DNA from: Calliopsis andreniformis
Taxonomy: Eukaryota; Arthropoda; Insecta; Hymenoptera; Andrenidae
Length of the DNA stretch: 64,000 bases
Direction of reading: 5' to 3'
Assembly: GCF_051401765.1 (NCBI RefSeq)
Contig: NW_027480423.1
Coordinates: forward strand, 19,840,001-19,904,000
Shown here one piece after another: positions 25,106 through 38,340 of this stretch; position 1 is the first letter of the stretch; every line of letters begins with the position of its first letter. Position numbers and translations under genes: made by a program. The notes beneath the pieces are model-generated. The model did no database searches. It was not told where the DNA came from and saw only the letters and a list, made by a program, of their open reading frames with translations.

Positions 25106-27040
25106 TATAAAACGAATAATTGCTACCAGTATGAAAGTTATAGTCATTTCTACGTTCCGGGCAACCTAGGCTTCAGTCTATGGCGTTTTTCCACCACATC
25201 GAATAGCTACGGCCTCAGAAGTCAACGCCTGAAGCATAAAATACAATAAAAATACAACAGTCTTTCCATCCTATAACAGGAATAATTGCAACCCGTGTGA
25301 AAGTCATGGTCATTTCTACGTTCCGGATAACCTAGGCTTCACTCTAGGGCGCTGTTCCACCAGATCGAACAGTTAGGGCCTAAGAAGGCAACGCCAGAAG
25401 CATAAAATACAATATAAATACAACTGTTTTTCCATCTTATAAAACGAATAATTGCAACCAGTATGAAAGTTAACGTCATTCCTACTTTCCGGGCAACCTA
25501 GGATTCACCCTAGGGCGTTGCTCTAACAGATTGAATAGTGAGGACCTTATAAGTCAATGCCCGAAGTATAAAATGCAATAAAAATACAACAGTTTTTCCA
25601 TCATATAACAGGAATAATTGCAACCCGTGTGAAAGTGATGGTCATTTCTACGTTCCGGGCAACCTAGGCTTCACCCCAGGTCGTTGTTCCACCAGAACGA
25701 ATAGTTAGGCCCTAAGATGTGAACGCCAGCTGCATAAAATACAATATAAATACAACAGCTATTCCATCATATAAAACGAATAATTGCAACCAGTATGAAA
25801 GTTATGGTCATTTCTACGTTCGCGGCTACCCAGGCTTTACTCTATGGCGTTCTTCCACCACATCGAATAGCTACAGCCTCAGAAGTCAACGCCTGAAGCA
25901 TAAAATACAATAAAAATACAACAGTCTTTCCATCCTATAACAGGAATAATTGCAACAAGTTTGAAAGTGATGGTCGTTTCTACGTTCCGGGCAGCCTAGG
26001 CTTCACTCTATGGCGTTGCTCCACCAGATCGAATAGTTAGTGCATTAGAAGTCAACGCCAGAAGCATAAAATACAATATAACCACAACAGTTTTTCCATC
26101 GTATAAGACAAATAATTATTACCAGTATGGAAGTGATGGTCATTTCTACGTTCCGGGCAACCTAGGCCTCACTCTAGGGCGTTGTTCCACCAGATTGAAT
26201 AGTTAGGGCCTAAGAAATCAACGCCAGAAGCATAAAATACAATATAAATATAACAGTTTTTCCATCGTATAAAACGAATAATTTCAACCAGTATGAAAGT
26301 TATGGTCATTTCTACGTTCCGGGCAACCCAGGCTTCACTCTATGGCGTTCTTCCACCACATCGAATAGCTACGGGCTCAGAAGTCAACTCCTGAAGCATA
26401 AACTACAACGAAAATACAACAGTCTTTCCATCCTATAACAGGAATAATTGCAACCAGTTTGAAAGTGATGGTCATTTCTACGTTCCGGGCAACCTAGGCT
26501 TCACTCTAGGGCGTTGCTCCACCAGATCGAATAGTTAGTGCCTTAGAAGTCAACGCCAGATGCATAAAATACAATATAAACACAACAGTTTTTCCGTCGT
26601 ATAAAACGAATAATTGCTACCAGTATGGAAGTGATGGTCATTTCTACGTTCCGGGCAACCTAGGACTCACTCTAGGGCGTTGTTCCACCAGATTGAATAG
26701 TTAGGGCCTAAGAAATCAACGCCAGAAGCATAAAATTCAATATAAATATAACAGTTTTTCCATCGTATAAAACGAATAATTTCAACCAGCGTGAATGTTA
26801 TGGTCATTTCTACATTCCGAGCAACCTAGGCTTCACTCTAGGGCGTTGCTCCACCAGATCGAATAGTTAGTGCCTTAGAAGTCAACGCCAGATGCATAAA
26901 ATACAATATAAACACAACAGTTTTTCCGTCGTATAAAACGAATAATTGCTACCAGTATGGAAGTGATGGTCATTTCTACGTTCCGGGCAACCTAGGACTC
27001 ACTCTAGGGCGTTGTTCCACCAGATTGAATAGTTAGGGCC
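25106..27040 (+). repeat. Domain C2: six-monomer-family block
   Basis: It opens with a junction where an X-type first part (TTTTTCCATCGTATAAAACG) continues as P (GCTACCAGTATGAAAGTTATAG). It copies block IV to about 26558, then T-S units with CCGTCGTATAAAACG appear twice in tandem, T starts being at 26551 and 26883. It ends where a T monomer (GGACTCACTC) continues as an X-type unit. Confidence 0.82.
26800..26870 (+). other. S/Q hybrid monomer
   Basis: The monomer begins as class S (AATTTCAACCAGCGTGAATG, ATTCCGAGC) but ends as Q, with GTTGCTCCACCAGATCG and TTAGTGCC in place of S-type GTTGATCC, GATAGAATAG and TTAGAGCC. A second T monomer follows, so the hybrid sits at the join of a two-monomer (332-bp) tandem duplication. 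Confidence 0.7.
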
Positions 27041-29850
27041 TAAGAAGTCAACGCCAGAAGCATAAAATACAATATAAATACAACAGTTTTTCCATCGTAT
27101 GAAACAAATAATTGCAACCAGTATGAAACTTATGGTCATTTCTACTTTCCGAGCAACCTAGGCTTCACCCTAGGGCGTTGCTCCAACGGATTGAATACTT
27201 AGGGCCTTAGAAGTCAACGCCCGAACCATAAAATGCAAAAAAAATACAACAGTGTTTCCCTCATATAACAGGAGTAATTGCTACCAGTTTGAAAGTGATG
27301 GTCAATTCTACGTTCCGGGCAACCTAGGCTTCTCTCTAGTGTGTTGCTCCACCAGATCGAATAGATAGTGCCTTAGAAGTCAACGCTAGAAGCATAAAAT
27401 ACAATATAAATACAACAGTTTTTCCATCGTATAAAACGAATAATTGCAACCAGTATGAAACTTATGGTCATTTCTACTTTCCGAGCAACCTAGGCTTCAC
27501 CCTAGGGCATTGCTCCAACAGATTGAATAGTTAGGGCCTTAGAAGTCAACGCCCGAACCATAAAAAGCAAAAAAAATACAACAGTGTTCCCATCATATAT
27601 CAGGAATAATTGCAACCAGTTTGAAAGTGATGGCCAATTCTACGTTCCGGGCAACCTAGGCTTCACTCTAGGGCGTTGCTCCACCAGACCGAATAGCGAC
27701 GGCCTAAGGAATCAACGCCAGAAGCATAAAACACGATATAAATACAACAGTTTTTCCATCGTATAAAACGAATAATTGCAACCAGTATGAAACTTATGGT
27801 CATTTCTACTTTCCGAGTAACCTAGGCTTCACCCTAGGGCGTTGCTCCAACAGATTGAATAGTTAGGGCCTTAGAAGTCTACGCCCGAATCATAAAATGC
27901 AAAAAAAATACAACAGTGTGTCCATAATATAACAGGAATAATTGCTACCAGTGTGAAAGTTATGGTCATTTCTACGTTCCGCGCAACCTAGGCTTCACTG
28001 TAGGGCGTTGCTCCACCAGATCGAATAGTTAGTGCCTTAGAAGTCAACGCCAGAAGCATAAAATACAATATAAATACAACAGTTTTTCCATCGTATGAAA
28101 CAAATAATTGCAACCAGTATGACGCATATGCTCATTTCTACTTTCCGAGCAATCTAGGCTTCACCCTAGGGCGTTGCTCCAACGGGTTGAATAGTTAGGG
28201 CCTTAGAAGTCAACGCCCGAACCATAAAATGCAAAAAAAGTACAACAGTGTTTCCATCATATAACAGGAATAATTGCAACCAGTTTGAAAGTGATGGCCA
28301 ATTCTACGTTACGGGCAACCTAGGTTTCACTCCAGGGCGTTGGTCCACCAGACCGAATAGTTACGGCCTAAGAAGTCAACGCCAGAAGCATAAAATACGA
28401 TATAAATACAACAGCTTTTCCATCGTATAAAACGAATAATTGCAACCAGTGTGAAAGTAATGGTCATTTCTACGTTCCGGGCAACCTAGGCTTCTCTCTA
28501 GGGCGTTGCTATACCAGATCGAATAGATAGTGCCTTAGAAGTCAACGCCAGAAGCATAAAATACAATATAAATACAACAGTTTTTCCATCGTATAAAATG
28601 AATAATTGCAAGCAGCATGAAACTTATGGTCATTTCTACTTTCCGAGCAACCTAGGCTTCACCCTAGGGCGTTGCTCCAACAGATTGAATAGTTAGGGCC
28701 TTAGAAGTCTAAGCCCAAACCATAAAATGCAAAAAAAATACAACAGTGTTTCAATCATATAACAGGAATAATTGCGACCAGTTTGAAAGTGATGGCCAAT
28801 TCTACGTTCCGGGCAACCTAGGCTTCACTCTAGGGCGTTGCTCCACCAGATCGATTAGTTAGCGCCTTAGAAGTCAACGCCAGAAGCATAAAATACAATA
28901 TAAATACAACAGTTTTTCCATCGTATGAAACAAATAATTGCAACCAGTATGAAACTTATGGTCATTTCTACTTTCCGAGCAACCTAGGCTTCACCCTAGG
29001 GCGTTGCTCCAACGGATTGAATACTTAGGGCCTTAGAAGTCAACGCCCGAACCATAAAATGCAAAAAAAATACAACAGTGTTTCCCTCATATAACAGGAG
29101 TAATTGCAACCAGTTTGAAAGTGATGGTCAATTCTACGTTACGGGCAACCTAGGTTTCACTCCAGGGCGTTGGTCCACCAGACCGAATAGTTACGGCCTA
29201 AGAAGTCAACGCCAGAAGTATAAAATACGATATAAATACAACAGCTTTTCCATCGTATAAAACGAATAATTGCAACCAGTGTGAAAGTAATGGTCATTTC
29301 TACGTTCCGGGCAACCTAGGCTTCTCTCTAGGGCGTTGCTATACCAGATCGAATAGATAGTGCCTTAGAAGTCAACGCCAGAAGCATAAAATACAATATA
29401 AATACAACAGTTTTTCCATCGTATAAAACGAATAATTGCAACCAGTATGAAACTTATGGTCATTTCTACTTTCCGAGCAACCTAGGCTTCACCCTAGGGC
29501 ATTGCTCCAACAGATTGAATAGTTAGGGCCTTAGAAGTCAACGCCCGAACCATAAAAAGCAAAAAAAATACAACAGTGTTCCCATCATATATCAGGAATA
29601 ATTGCAACCAGTTTGAAAGTGATGGCCAATTCTACGTTCCGGGCAACCTAGGCTTCACTCTAGGGCGTTGCTCCACCAGACCGAATAGCTACGGCCTAAG
29701 AAATCAACGACAGAAGCATAAAACACGATATAAATACAACAGTTTTACCATCGTATAAAACGAATAATTGCAACCAGTATGAAACTTATGGTCATTTCTA
29801 CTTTCCGAGTAACCTAGGCTTCACCCTAGGGCGTTGCTCCAACAGATTGA
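27041..29850 (+). repeat. Domain B3: dimeric X-Y block
   Basis: It repeats the chain of Y subvariants of domain B2 in the same order. The part 27208-29139 is duplicated block V, copy 2. Further right it continues through Y units at about 29550 (GTTCCCATCATATATCAGG) and ends where the last X monomer passes into GCCTAAGAAG and a C-type unit. Confidence 0.83.
27208..29139 (+). repeat. Duplicated block V, copy 2, with a two-monomer deletion at its right edge
   Basis: The block matches 22560-24491. At the string TTCTACGTTACGGGC near 29138 the sequence jumps to the equivalent of about 24822, so 332 bp (two monomers) present in the first region are missing here. The offset changes from 4648 to 4316 (26 x 166). 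The rare AGTATAAAATACG near 24902 is kept at 29218, confirming the continuation. Confidence 0.85.
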
Positions 29851-30040
29851 ATAGTTAGGGCCTAAGAAGTCAACGCCAGAAGCATAAGATACAACATAAA
29901 TATAACAGTTTTTCCATCGTATAGAACGAATAATTGCAACCAGTATGAAAGTTATGGTCATTTCTACGTTCCGGGCAACCCATGCTTCACTCTATGGCGT
30001 TCTTCCACCACATCGAATAGCTATGGCCTCAGAAGCCAAC

Positions 30041-31036
30041 GCCTGAAGCATAAAATACAATAAAAATACAACCGTCTTTCCATCCTATAACAGGAATAAT
30101 TGCAACCAGTTTGAAAGTGATGGTCATTTCTACGTTCCGGGCAACCTAGGCTTCACTCTAGGGCGTTGCTCCACCAGATCGAATAGTTAGTGCCTTAGAA
30201 GTCAACGCCAGATGCATAAAATACAATATAAACACAACAGTTTTTCCATCGTATAAAACGAATAATTGCTACCAGTATGGAAGTGATGGTCATTTCTACG
30301 TTCCGGGCAACCTAGGCCTCACTCTAGGGCGTTGTTCCACCAGATTGAATAGCTGGGCCTAAGAAATCAACGCCAGAAGCATAAAATTCAATATAAATAT
30401 AACAGTTTTTCCATCGTATAAAACGAATAATTTCAACCAGCGTGAATGCTTATGGTCATTTCTACATTCCGAGCAACCTAGGCTTCACTCTAGGGCGTTG
30501 ATCCACCAGATAGAATAGTTAGAGCCTTAGAAGTCAGCGCCAGAAGCATAAAATTCAATAAATATGAAACAGTTTTTCCATCGTATAGCAGGAATAACTG
30601 CAAACAGTGTGAAAGTACTGGTCATTTCTACGTTCCGGGTAACCTAGGCTTCACCCTAGGGCGTTGTTCCACCAGATCGAACAGTTAGGGCCTAAGAAGG
30701 CATCGCCAGAAGCATTAAATACAATATAAATTTAACACTTTTTCCATCGTATAAAACCAATAATAGCAACCAGTGTGAAAGTTATGGTCATTTCTACGTT
30801 CCGGGCAACCTAGGCTTCACCCCAGGTCGTTGTTCCACCAGAACGAATAGTTAGGCCCTAAGATGTGAACGCCAGCTGCATAAAATACAATATAAATACA
30901 ACAGCTATTCCATCATATAAAACGAATAATTGCAACCAGTATGAAAGTTATGGTCATTTCTACGTTCCCGGCTACCCAGGCTTTACTCTATGGCGTTCTT
31001 CCACCACATCGAATAGCTACAGCCTCAGAAGTCAAC
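30041..31036 (+). repeat. Complete 996-bp Q-T-S-R-U-P unit
   Basis: Q starts at 30041 and the next Q at 31037. Starts inside are T near 30207, S near 30373, R near 30538, U near 30705 and P at 30871. The unit shares the compensating one-base loss and gain of 20247-21242. Its P differs in GCTATTCCATCAT and CCCGGCTACCC, which match the P monomer at 21741 rather than 21077. Confidence 0.83.
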
Positions 31037-31866
31037 GCCTGAAGCATAAAATACAATAAAAATACAACAGTCTTTCCATCCTATAACAGGAATAATTGCA
31101 ACAAGTTTGAAAGTGATGGTCGTTTCTACGTTCCGGGCAGCCTAGGCTTCACTCTATGGCGTTGCTCCACCAGATCGAATAGTTAGTGCATTAGAAGTCA
31201 ACGCCAGAAGCATAAAATACAATATAACCACAACAGTTTTTCCATCGTATAAGACAAATAATTATTACCAGTATGGAAGTGATGGTCATTTCTACGTTCC
31301 GGGCAACCTAGGCCTCACTCTAGGGCGTTGTTCCACCAGATTGAATAGTTAGGGCCTAAGAAATCAACGCCAGAAGCATAAAATACAATATAAATATAAC
31401 AGTTTTTCCATCGTATAAAACGAATAATTTCAACCAGTATGAAAGTTATGGTCATTTCTACGTTCCCGGCAACCCAGGCTTCACTCTATGGCGTTGCTCC
31501 ACCAGATCGAATAGTTAGGGCCTTAGAAATCAACGCCAGAAGCATAAAATTCAATAAAGATGCAACAGTTTTTCCATCGTATAGCAGGAATAACTGCAAA
31601 CAGTGTGAAAGTACTGGTCAATTCTACGTTCCGGGTAACCTAGTCTTCACTCTAGGGCGTTGTTCCACCAGATCGAACAGTTAGGGCCTAAGAAGTGAAC
31701 GCCAGCAGCATAAACTGCAATATAAATACAACAGTTCTTCCATCATATAAAACGAATAATTGCACCCAGTATGAAAGTTATGGTCATTTCTACGTTCCGG
31801 GCAACCCAGGCTTCACTCTATGGCGTTCTTCCACCACATCGAATAGCTACGGGCTCAGAAGTCAAC
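31037..31866 (+). repeat. Five-monomer (830-bp) unit with an S/P hybrid
   Basis: The order is Q, T-like, S/P hybrid, R, P, after which Q returns at 31867, exactly 5 x 166 bp. The hybrid starts with AATAATTTCAACC (S) and continues with CAGTATGAAAGTTATGG and TATGGCG (P). The R monomer ends directly into GTGAACGCCAGCAGC (P), so U is missing. This unit is likely a derivative of the six-monomer repeat. Confidence 0.78.
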
Positions 31867-32862
31867 TCCTGAAGCATAAACTACAACGAAAATACAACAG
31901 TCTTTCCATCCTATAACAGGAATAATTGCAACCAGTTTGAAAGTGATGGTCATTTCTACGTTCCGGGCAACCTAGGCTTCACTCTAGGGCGTTGCTCCAC
32001 CAGATCGAATAGTTAGTGCCTTAGAAGTCAACGCCAGATGCATAAAATACAATATAAACACAACAGTTTTTCCGTCGTATAAAACGAATAATTGCTACCA
32101 GTATGGAAGTGATGGTCATTTCTACGTTCCGGGCAACCTAGGACTCACTCTAGGGCGTTGTTCCACCAGATTGAATAGTTAGGGCCTAAGAAATCAACGC
32201 CAGAAGCATAAAATTCAATATAAATATAACAGTTTTTCCATCGTATAAAACGAATAATTTCAACCAGCGTGAATGTTATGGTCATTTCTACATTCCGAGC
32301 AACCTAGGCTTCACTCTAGGGCGTTGATCCACCAGATAGAATAGTTAGAGCCTTAGAAGTCAGCGCCAGAAGCATAAAATTCAATAAATATGCAACAGTT
32401 TTTCCATCGTATAGCAGGAATAACTGCAAACAGTGTGAAAGTACTGGTCATTTCTACGTTCCGGGTAACTTAGGCTTCACTCTAGGGCGTTGTTCCACCA
32501 GATCGAACAGTTAGGGCCTAAGAAGGCAACGCCAGAAGCATAAAATACTATATAAATATAACACTTTTTCCGTCGTATAAAACGAATAATAGCAACCAGT
32601 GTGAAAGTTATGGTCATTTCTACGTTCCGGGCAACCTAGGCTTCACCCCAGGTCGTTGTTCCACCAGAACGAATAGTTAGGCCCTAAGATGTGAACGCCA
32701 GCTGCATAAAATACAATATAAATACAACAGCTATTCCATCATATAAAACGAATAATGGCAACCAGTATGAAAGTTATGGTCATTTCTACGTTCGCGGCTA
32801 CCTAGGCTTTACTCTATGGCGTTCTTCCACCACATCGAATAGCTACAGCCTCAGAAGTCAAC
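31867..32862 (+). repeat. Complete 996-bp Q-T-S-R-U-P unit
   Basis: Q begins at 31867 in the variant form CTCCTGAAGC with AAACTACAACG. P begins at 32697 and the next Q at 32863. T carries CCGTCGTATAAAACG and GGACTCACTC. A near copy lies at 39005-40000. Confidence 0.83.
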
Positions 32863-33845
32863 GCCTGAAGCATAAAATACAATAAAAATACAACAGTCTT
32901 TCCATCCTATAACAGGAATAATTGCAACAAGTTTGAAAGTGATGGTCGTTTCTACGTTCCGGGCAGCCTAGGCTTCACTCTATGGCGTTGCTCCACCAGA
33001 TCGAATAGTTAGTGCATTAGAAGTCAACGCCAGAAGCATAAAATACAATATAACCACAACAGTTTTTCCATCGTATAAGACAAATAATTATTACCAGTAT
33101 GGAAGTGATGGTCATTTCTACGTTCCGGGCAACCTAGGCCTCACTCTAGGGCGTTGTTCCACCAGATTGAATAGTTAGGGCCTAAGAAATCAACGCCAGA
33201 AGCATAAAATACAATATAAATATAACAGTTTTTCCATCGTATAAAACGAATAATTTCAACCAGTATGAAAGTTATGGTCATTTCTACGTTCCCGGCAACC
33301 CAGGCTTCACTCTATGGCGTTGCTCCACCAGATCGAATAGTTAGGGCCTTAGAAATCAACGCCAGAAGCATAAAATTCAATAAAGATGCAACAGTTTTTC
33401 CATCGTATAGCAGGAATAACTGCAAACAGTGTGAAAGTACTGGTCATTTCTACGTTCCGGGTAACCTAGTCTTCACTCTAGGGCGTTGTTCCACCAGATC
33501 GAACAGTTAGGGCCTAAGATGGCATCGCCAGAAGCATAAAATACAATATAAATATAACAGTTTTTCCATCGTATAGAACGAATAATAGCAACCAGTGTGA
33601 AAGTTAACGTCATTTCTACTTTCCGGGCAACCTAGGCTTCACCCTAGGGCGTTGCTCCAACAGATTGAATAGTTAGGGCCTTAGAAGTCAACGCCCGATG
33701 CATAAAATACAAAATAAGAAGAACAGTTTTTCCATCGTGTAAAACGAATAATTGCTACCGGTGTGAAAGTTATGGTCATTTCTACGTTGTGGTCAACATA
33801 GGCTTCACCATAGGGCGTTGTTCCACCAGATCGAATAGTTAGTGC

Positions 33846-36800
33846 CTTAGAAGTCAACGCCAGAAGCATAAAATACAATATAAATACAACAGCGTTTCCA
33901 TCGTATAAAACGAATAATTGCAACCAGTGTGAAAGTTATGGTCGGTTCTACATTCCGAGCAACCTAGGAATCACTCTATGGCGTTGCTCCACCAGATCGA
34001 ATAGTTAGGTCCTTAGAAGTAAACGCCAGAAGCATAAAATACGATATAAATACAACAGCTTTTCTATCGTATAAAAGGAATAATTGCAAACAGTGTGAAA
34101 GTAATGGTCATTTCTACGTTCCGGGCAAGCTAGGCTTCACCCTAGGCCCTTGTTCCACCAGATCGAATAGTTAGGGCCTAAGAAGTGATCGCCAGAAGCA
34201 TAAAATGCAATAAAAATGCAACAGTTTCTCCATCGTATAAAACGAATAATTGCAGCCAGTATGAAACTGATGGTCATTTCTACTTTCCGAGCAACCTAGT
34301 CTTCACCCTAGGGCGTTGCTCCAACAGATTGAATAGTTAGGGCTTTAGAAGTGAACGCCCGAGGCATAAAATGCAATAAAAATACAACAGTGTTTCCATC
34401 GTGTATAACGAATAATTGCAACCAGTTTGAAAGTGATGGCCAATTCTACGTTCCGGGCAACCTAGGATTCAATCCAGGGTATTGTTCCACCAGATCGAAT
34501 AGATAGTGCCTTAGAAGTCAAGGCTAGAAGCATAAAATACAATATAAATACAACAGTTTTTCCATCGTATAAAATGAATAATTGCAAGCAGCATGAAACT
34601 TATGGTCATTTCTACTTTCCGAGCAACCTAGGCTTCACCCTAGGGCGTTGCTCCAACAGATTGAATAGTTAGGGCCTTAGAAGTCAACGCCAGAAGCATA
34701 AAATACAATATAAATACAACAGTTTTTCCATCGTATGAAACAAATAATTGCAACCAGTATGAAACTTATGGTCATTTCTACTTTCCGAGCAACCTAGGCT
34801 TCACCCTAGGGCATTGCTCCAACAGATTGAATAGTTAGGGCCTTAGAAGTCAACGCCCGAACCATAAAAAGCAAAAAAAATACAACAGTGTTCCCATCAT
34901 ATATCAGGAATAATTGCAACCAGTTTGAAAGTGATGGCCAATTCTACGTTCCGGGCAACCTAGGCTTCACTCTAGGGCGTTGCTCCACCAGACCGAATAG
35001 CGACGGCCTAAGGAATCAACGCCAGAAGCATAAAACACGATATAAATACAACAGTTTTTCCATCGTATAAAACGAATAATTGCAACCAGTATGAAACTTA
35101 TGGTCATTTCTACTTTCCGAGTAACCTAGGCTTCACCCTAGGGCGTTGCTCCAACAGGTTGAATAGTTAGGGCCTTAGAAGTCTACGCCCGAATCATAAA
35201 ATGCAAAAAAAATACAACAGTGTGTCCATAATATAACAGGAATAATTGCTACCAGTGTGAAAGTTATGGTCATTTCTACGTTCCGCGCAACCTAGGCTTC
35301 ACTGTAGGGCGTTGCTCCACCAGATCGAATAGTTAGTGCCTTAGAAGTCAACGCCAGAAGCATAAAATACAATATAAATACAACAGTTCTTCCATCGTAT
35401 GAAACAAATAATTGCAACCAGTATGAAGCATATGCTCATTTCTACTTTCCGAGCAATCTAGGCTTCACCCTAGGGCGTTGCTCCAACGGGTTGAATAGTT
35501 AGGGCCTTAGAAGTCAACGCCCGAACCATAAAATGCAAAAAAAGTACAACAGTGTTTCCATCATATAACAGGAATAATTGCAACCAGTTTGAAAGTGATG
35601 GCCAATTCTACGTTACGGGCAACCTAGGTTTCACTCCAGGGCGTTGGTCCACCAGACCGAATAGTTAGGGCCTAAGAAGTCAACGCCAGAAGCATAAAAT
35701 ACGATATAAATACAACAGCTTTTCCATCGTATAAAACGAATAATTGCAACCAGTGTGAAAGTAATGGACATTTCTACGTTCCGGGCAACCTAGGCTTCTC
35801 TCTAGGGCGTTGCTATACCAGATCGAATAGATAGTGCCTTAGAAGTCAACGCCAGAAGCATAAAATACAATATAAATACAACAGTTTTTCCATCGTATAA
35901 AACGAATAATTGCAACCAGTATGAAACTTATGGTCATTTCTACTTTCCGAGCAACCTAGGCTTCACCCTAGGGCATTGCTCCAACAGATTGAATAGTTAG
36001 GGCCTTAGAAGTCAACGCCCGAACCATAAAAAGCAAAAAAAATACAACAGTGTTCCCATCATATATCAGGAATAATTGCAACCAGTTTGAAAGTGATGGC
36101 CAATTCTACGTTCCGGGCAACCTAGGCTTCACTCTAGGGCGTTGCTCCACCAGACCGAATAGCTACGGCCTAAGAAATCAACGACAGAAGCATAAAACAC
36201 GATATAAATACAACAGTTTTACCATCGTATAAAACGAATAATTGCAACCAGTATGAAACTTATGGTCATTTCTACTTTCCGAGTAACCTAGGCTTCACCC
36301 TAGGGCGTTGCTCCAACAGATTGAATAGTTAGGGCCTTAGAAGTCTACGCCCGAATCATAAAATGCAAAAAAAATACAACAGTGTGTCCATAATATAACA
36401 GGAATAATTGCTACCAGTGTGAAAGTTATGGTCATTTCTACGTTCCGCGCAACCTAGGCTTCACTGTAGGGCGTTGCTCCACCAGATCGAATAGTTAGTG
36501 CCTTAGAAGTCAACGCCAGAAGCATAAAATACAATATAAATACAACAGTTTTTCCATCGTATGAAACAAATAATTGCAACCAGTATGAAGCATATGCTCA
36601 TTTCTACTTTCCGAGCAATCTAGGCTTCACCCTAGGGCGTTGCTCCAACGGGTTGAATAGTTAGGGCCTTAGAAGTCAACGCCCGAACCATAAAATGCAA
36701 AAAAAATACAACAGTGTTTCCATCATATAACAGGAATAATTGCAACCAGTTTGAAAGTGATGGCCAATTCTACGTTACGGGCAACCTAGGTTTCACTCCA

Positions 36801-37320
36801 GGGCGTTGGTCCACCAGACCGAATAGTTACGGCCTAAGAAGTCAACGCCAGAAGCATAAAATACGATATAAATACAACAGCTTTTCCATCGTATAAAACG
36901 AATAATTGCAACCAGTGTGAAAGTAATGGTCATTTCTACGTTCCGGGCAACCTAGGCTTCTCTCTAGGGCGTTGCTATAACAGATCGAATAGATAGTGCC
37001 TTAGAAGTCAACGCCAGAAGCTTAAAATGCAATAAAAATACAACAGTGTTTACATCATATAACAGGAATAATTGCAAACAGTTTGAAAGTGATGGCCAAT
37101 TCTACGTTCCGCGCTACCTAGGCTTCACTCCAGGGCGTTGCTCCACCAGATCGAATGGTTACGGCCTAACAAGTCAACGCCAGAAGCATAAAATACGATA
37201 TAAATACAACAGCTTTTCCATCGTATAAAACGAACAATTGCAACCAGTGTGAAAGTTATGGTCATTACTACGTTCCGGGAAACCTAGGCTTCACCCCAGG
37301 TCGTTGTTCCACCAGATCGA
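33846..37320 (+). repeat. Domain B4: dimeric block preceded by a segment related to 16.9-17.8 kb
   Basis: From about 33846 to 34550 the sequence resembles 16890-17760: GTTCTACATTCCGAGC, CTAGGAATCACTC, AAGTAAACGCC, GCTTTTCTATCG, CAGTATGAAACTGATGG and CCAGGGTATTG occur in the same order. It then enters the Y-subvariant chain seen at 22.8-23.8 kb. It ends with a Y-like monomer in TTTACATCATATAACAGG and a monomer turning into CCCCAGGTCGTTG. The first part recurs at about 44150-44970. Confidence 0.8.
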
Positions 37321-37510
37321 ATAGTTAGGGCCTAAGAAGTCAACGCCAGAAGCATAAGATACAATATAAATATAACAGTTTTTCCATCGTATAGAACGAA
37401 TAATTGCAACCAGTATGAAAGTTATGGTCATTTCTACGTTCCGGGCAACCCATGCTTCACTCTATGGCGTTCTTCCACCACATCGAATAGCTATGGCCTC
37501 TGAAGTCAAC

Positions 37511-38340
37511 GCCTGAAGCATAAAATACAATAAAAATACAACCGTCTTTCCATCCTATAACAGGAATAATTGCAACCAGTTTGAAAGTGATGGTCATTTC
37601 TACGTTCCGGGCAACCTAGGCTTCACTCTAGGGCGTTGCTCCACCAGATCGAATAGTTAGTGCCTTAGAAGTCAACGCCAGATGCATAAAATACAATATA
37701 AACACAACAGTTTTTCCATCGTATAAAACGAATAATTGCTACCAGTATGGAAGTGATGGTCATTTCTACATTCCGAGCAACCTAGGCTTCACTCTAGGGC
37801 GTTGATCCACCAGATAGAATAGTTAGAGCCTTAGAAGTCAGCGCCAGAAGCATAAAATTCAATAAATATGCAACAGTTTTTCCATCGTATAGCAGGAATA
37901 ACTGCAAACAGTGTGAAAGTACTGGTCATTTCTACGTTCCGGGTAACCTAGGCTTCACCCTAGGGCGTTGTTCCACCAGATCGAACAGTTAGGGCCTAAG
38001 AAGGCATCGCCAGAAGCATTAAATACAATATAAATTTAACACTTTTTCCATCGTATAAAACGAATAATAGCAACCAGTGTGAAAGTTATGGTCATTCCTA
38101 CGTTCCGGGCAACCTAGGCTTCACCCCAGGTCGTTGTTCCACCAGAACGAATAGTTAGGCCCTAAGATGTGAACGCCAGCTGCATAAAATACAATATAAA
38201 TACAACAGTTCTTCCATCATATAAAACGAATAATTGCTACCAGTATGAAAGTTATAGTCATTTCTACGTTCCGGGCAACCTAGGCTTCAGTCTATGGCGT
38301 TTTTCCACCACATCGAATAGCTACGGCCTCAGAAGTCAAC
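37511..38340 (+). repeat. Five-monomer (830-bp) unit with a T/S hybrid
   Basis: Q starts at 37511 and the next Q at 38341. The second monomer begins as T (GCCAGATGC, ATAAACACAAC, CAGTATGGAAGTGATGG) and near 37767 becomes S (ATTCCGAGC, GTTGATCCACCAGATAG). R, U and P follow in normal order. Compared with 20247-21242 and 30041-31036 exactly one monomer has been removed by a join between T and S. Confidence 0.82.

Larger units (their letters stand above)
29851..33845 (+). repeat. Domain C3: six- and five-monomer units
   Basis: It begins with a copy of about 20080-21100 (offset 9794, 59 x 166). It then contains complete six-monomer units at 30041-31036 and 31867-32862, separated by a five-monomer unit (31037-31866) in which S passes into P. 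The three-monomer T'-S/P-R cassette with ATAACCACAAC, ATTATTACC and TTCCCGGCAACCC occurs at 31203 and again at 33029. Confidence 0.83.

Noticed and set aside
22560..29139. Assembly artefact as the cause of near-identical multi-kb duplicates
   Set aside because: Copies differ by scattered single bases and by exact monomer gains or losses, which fits true duplication better than a collapsed or doubled contig. It cannot be excluded without raw reads, so it is noted here and not asserted.
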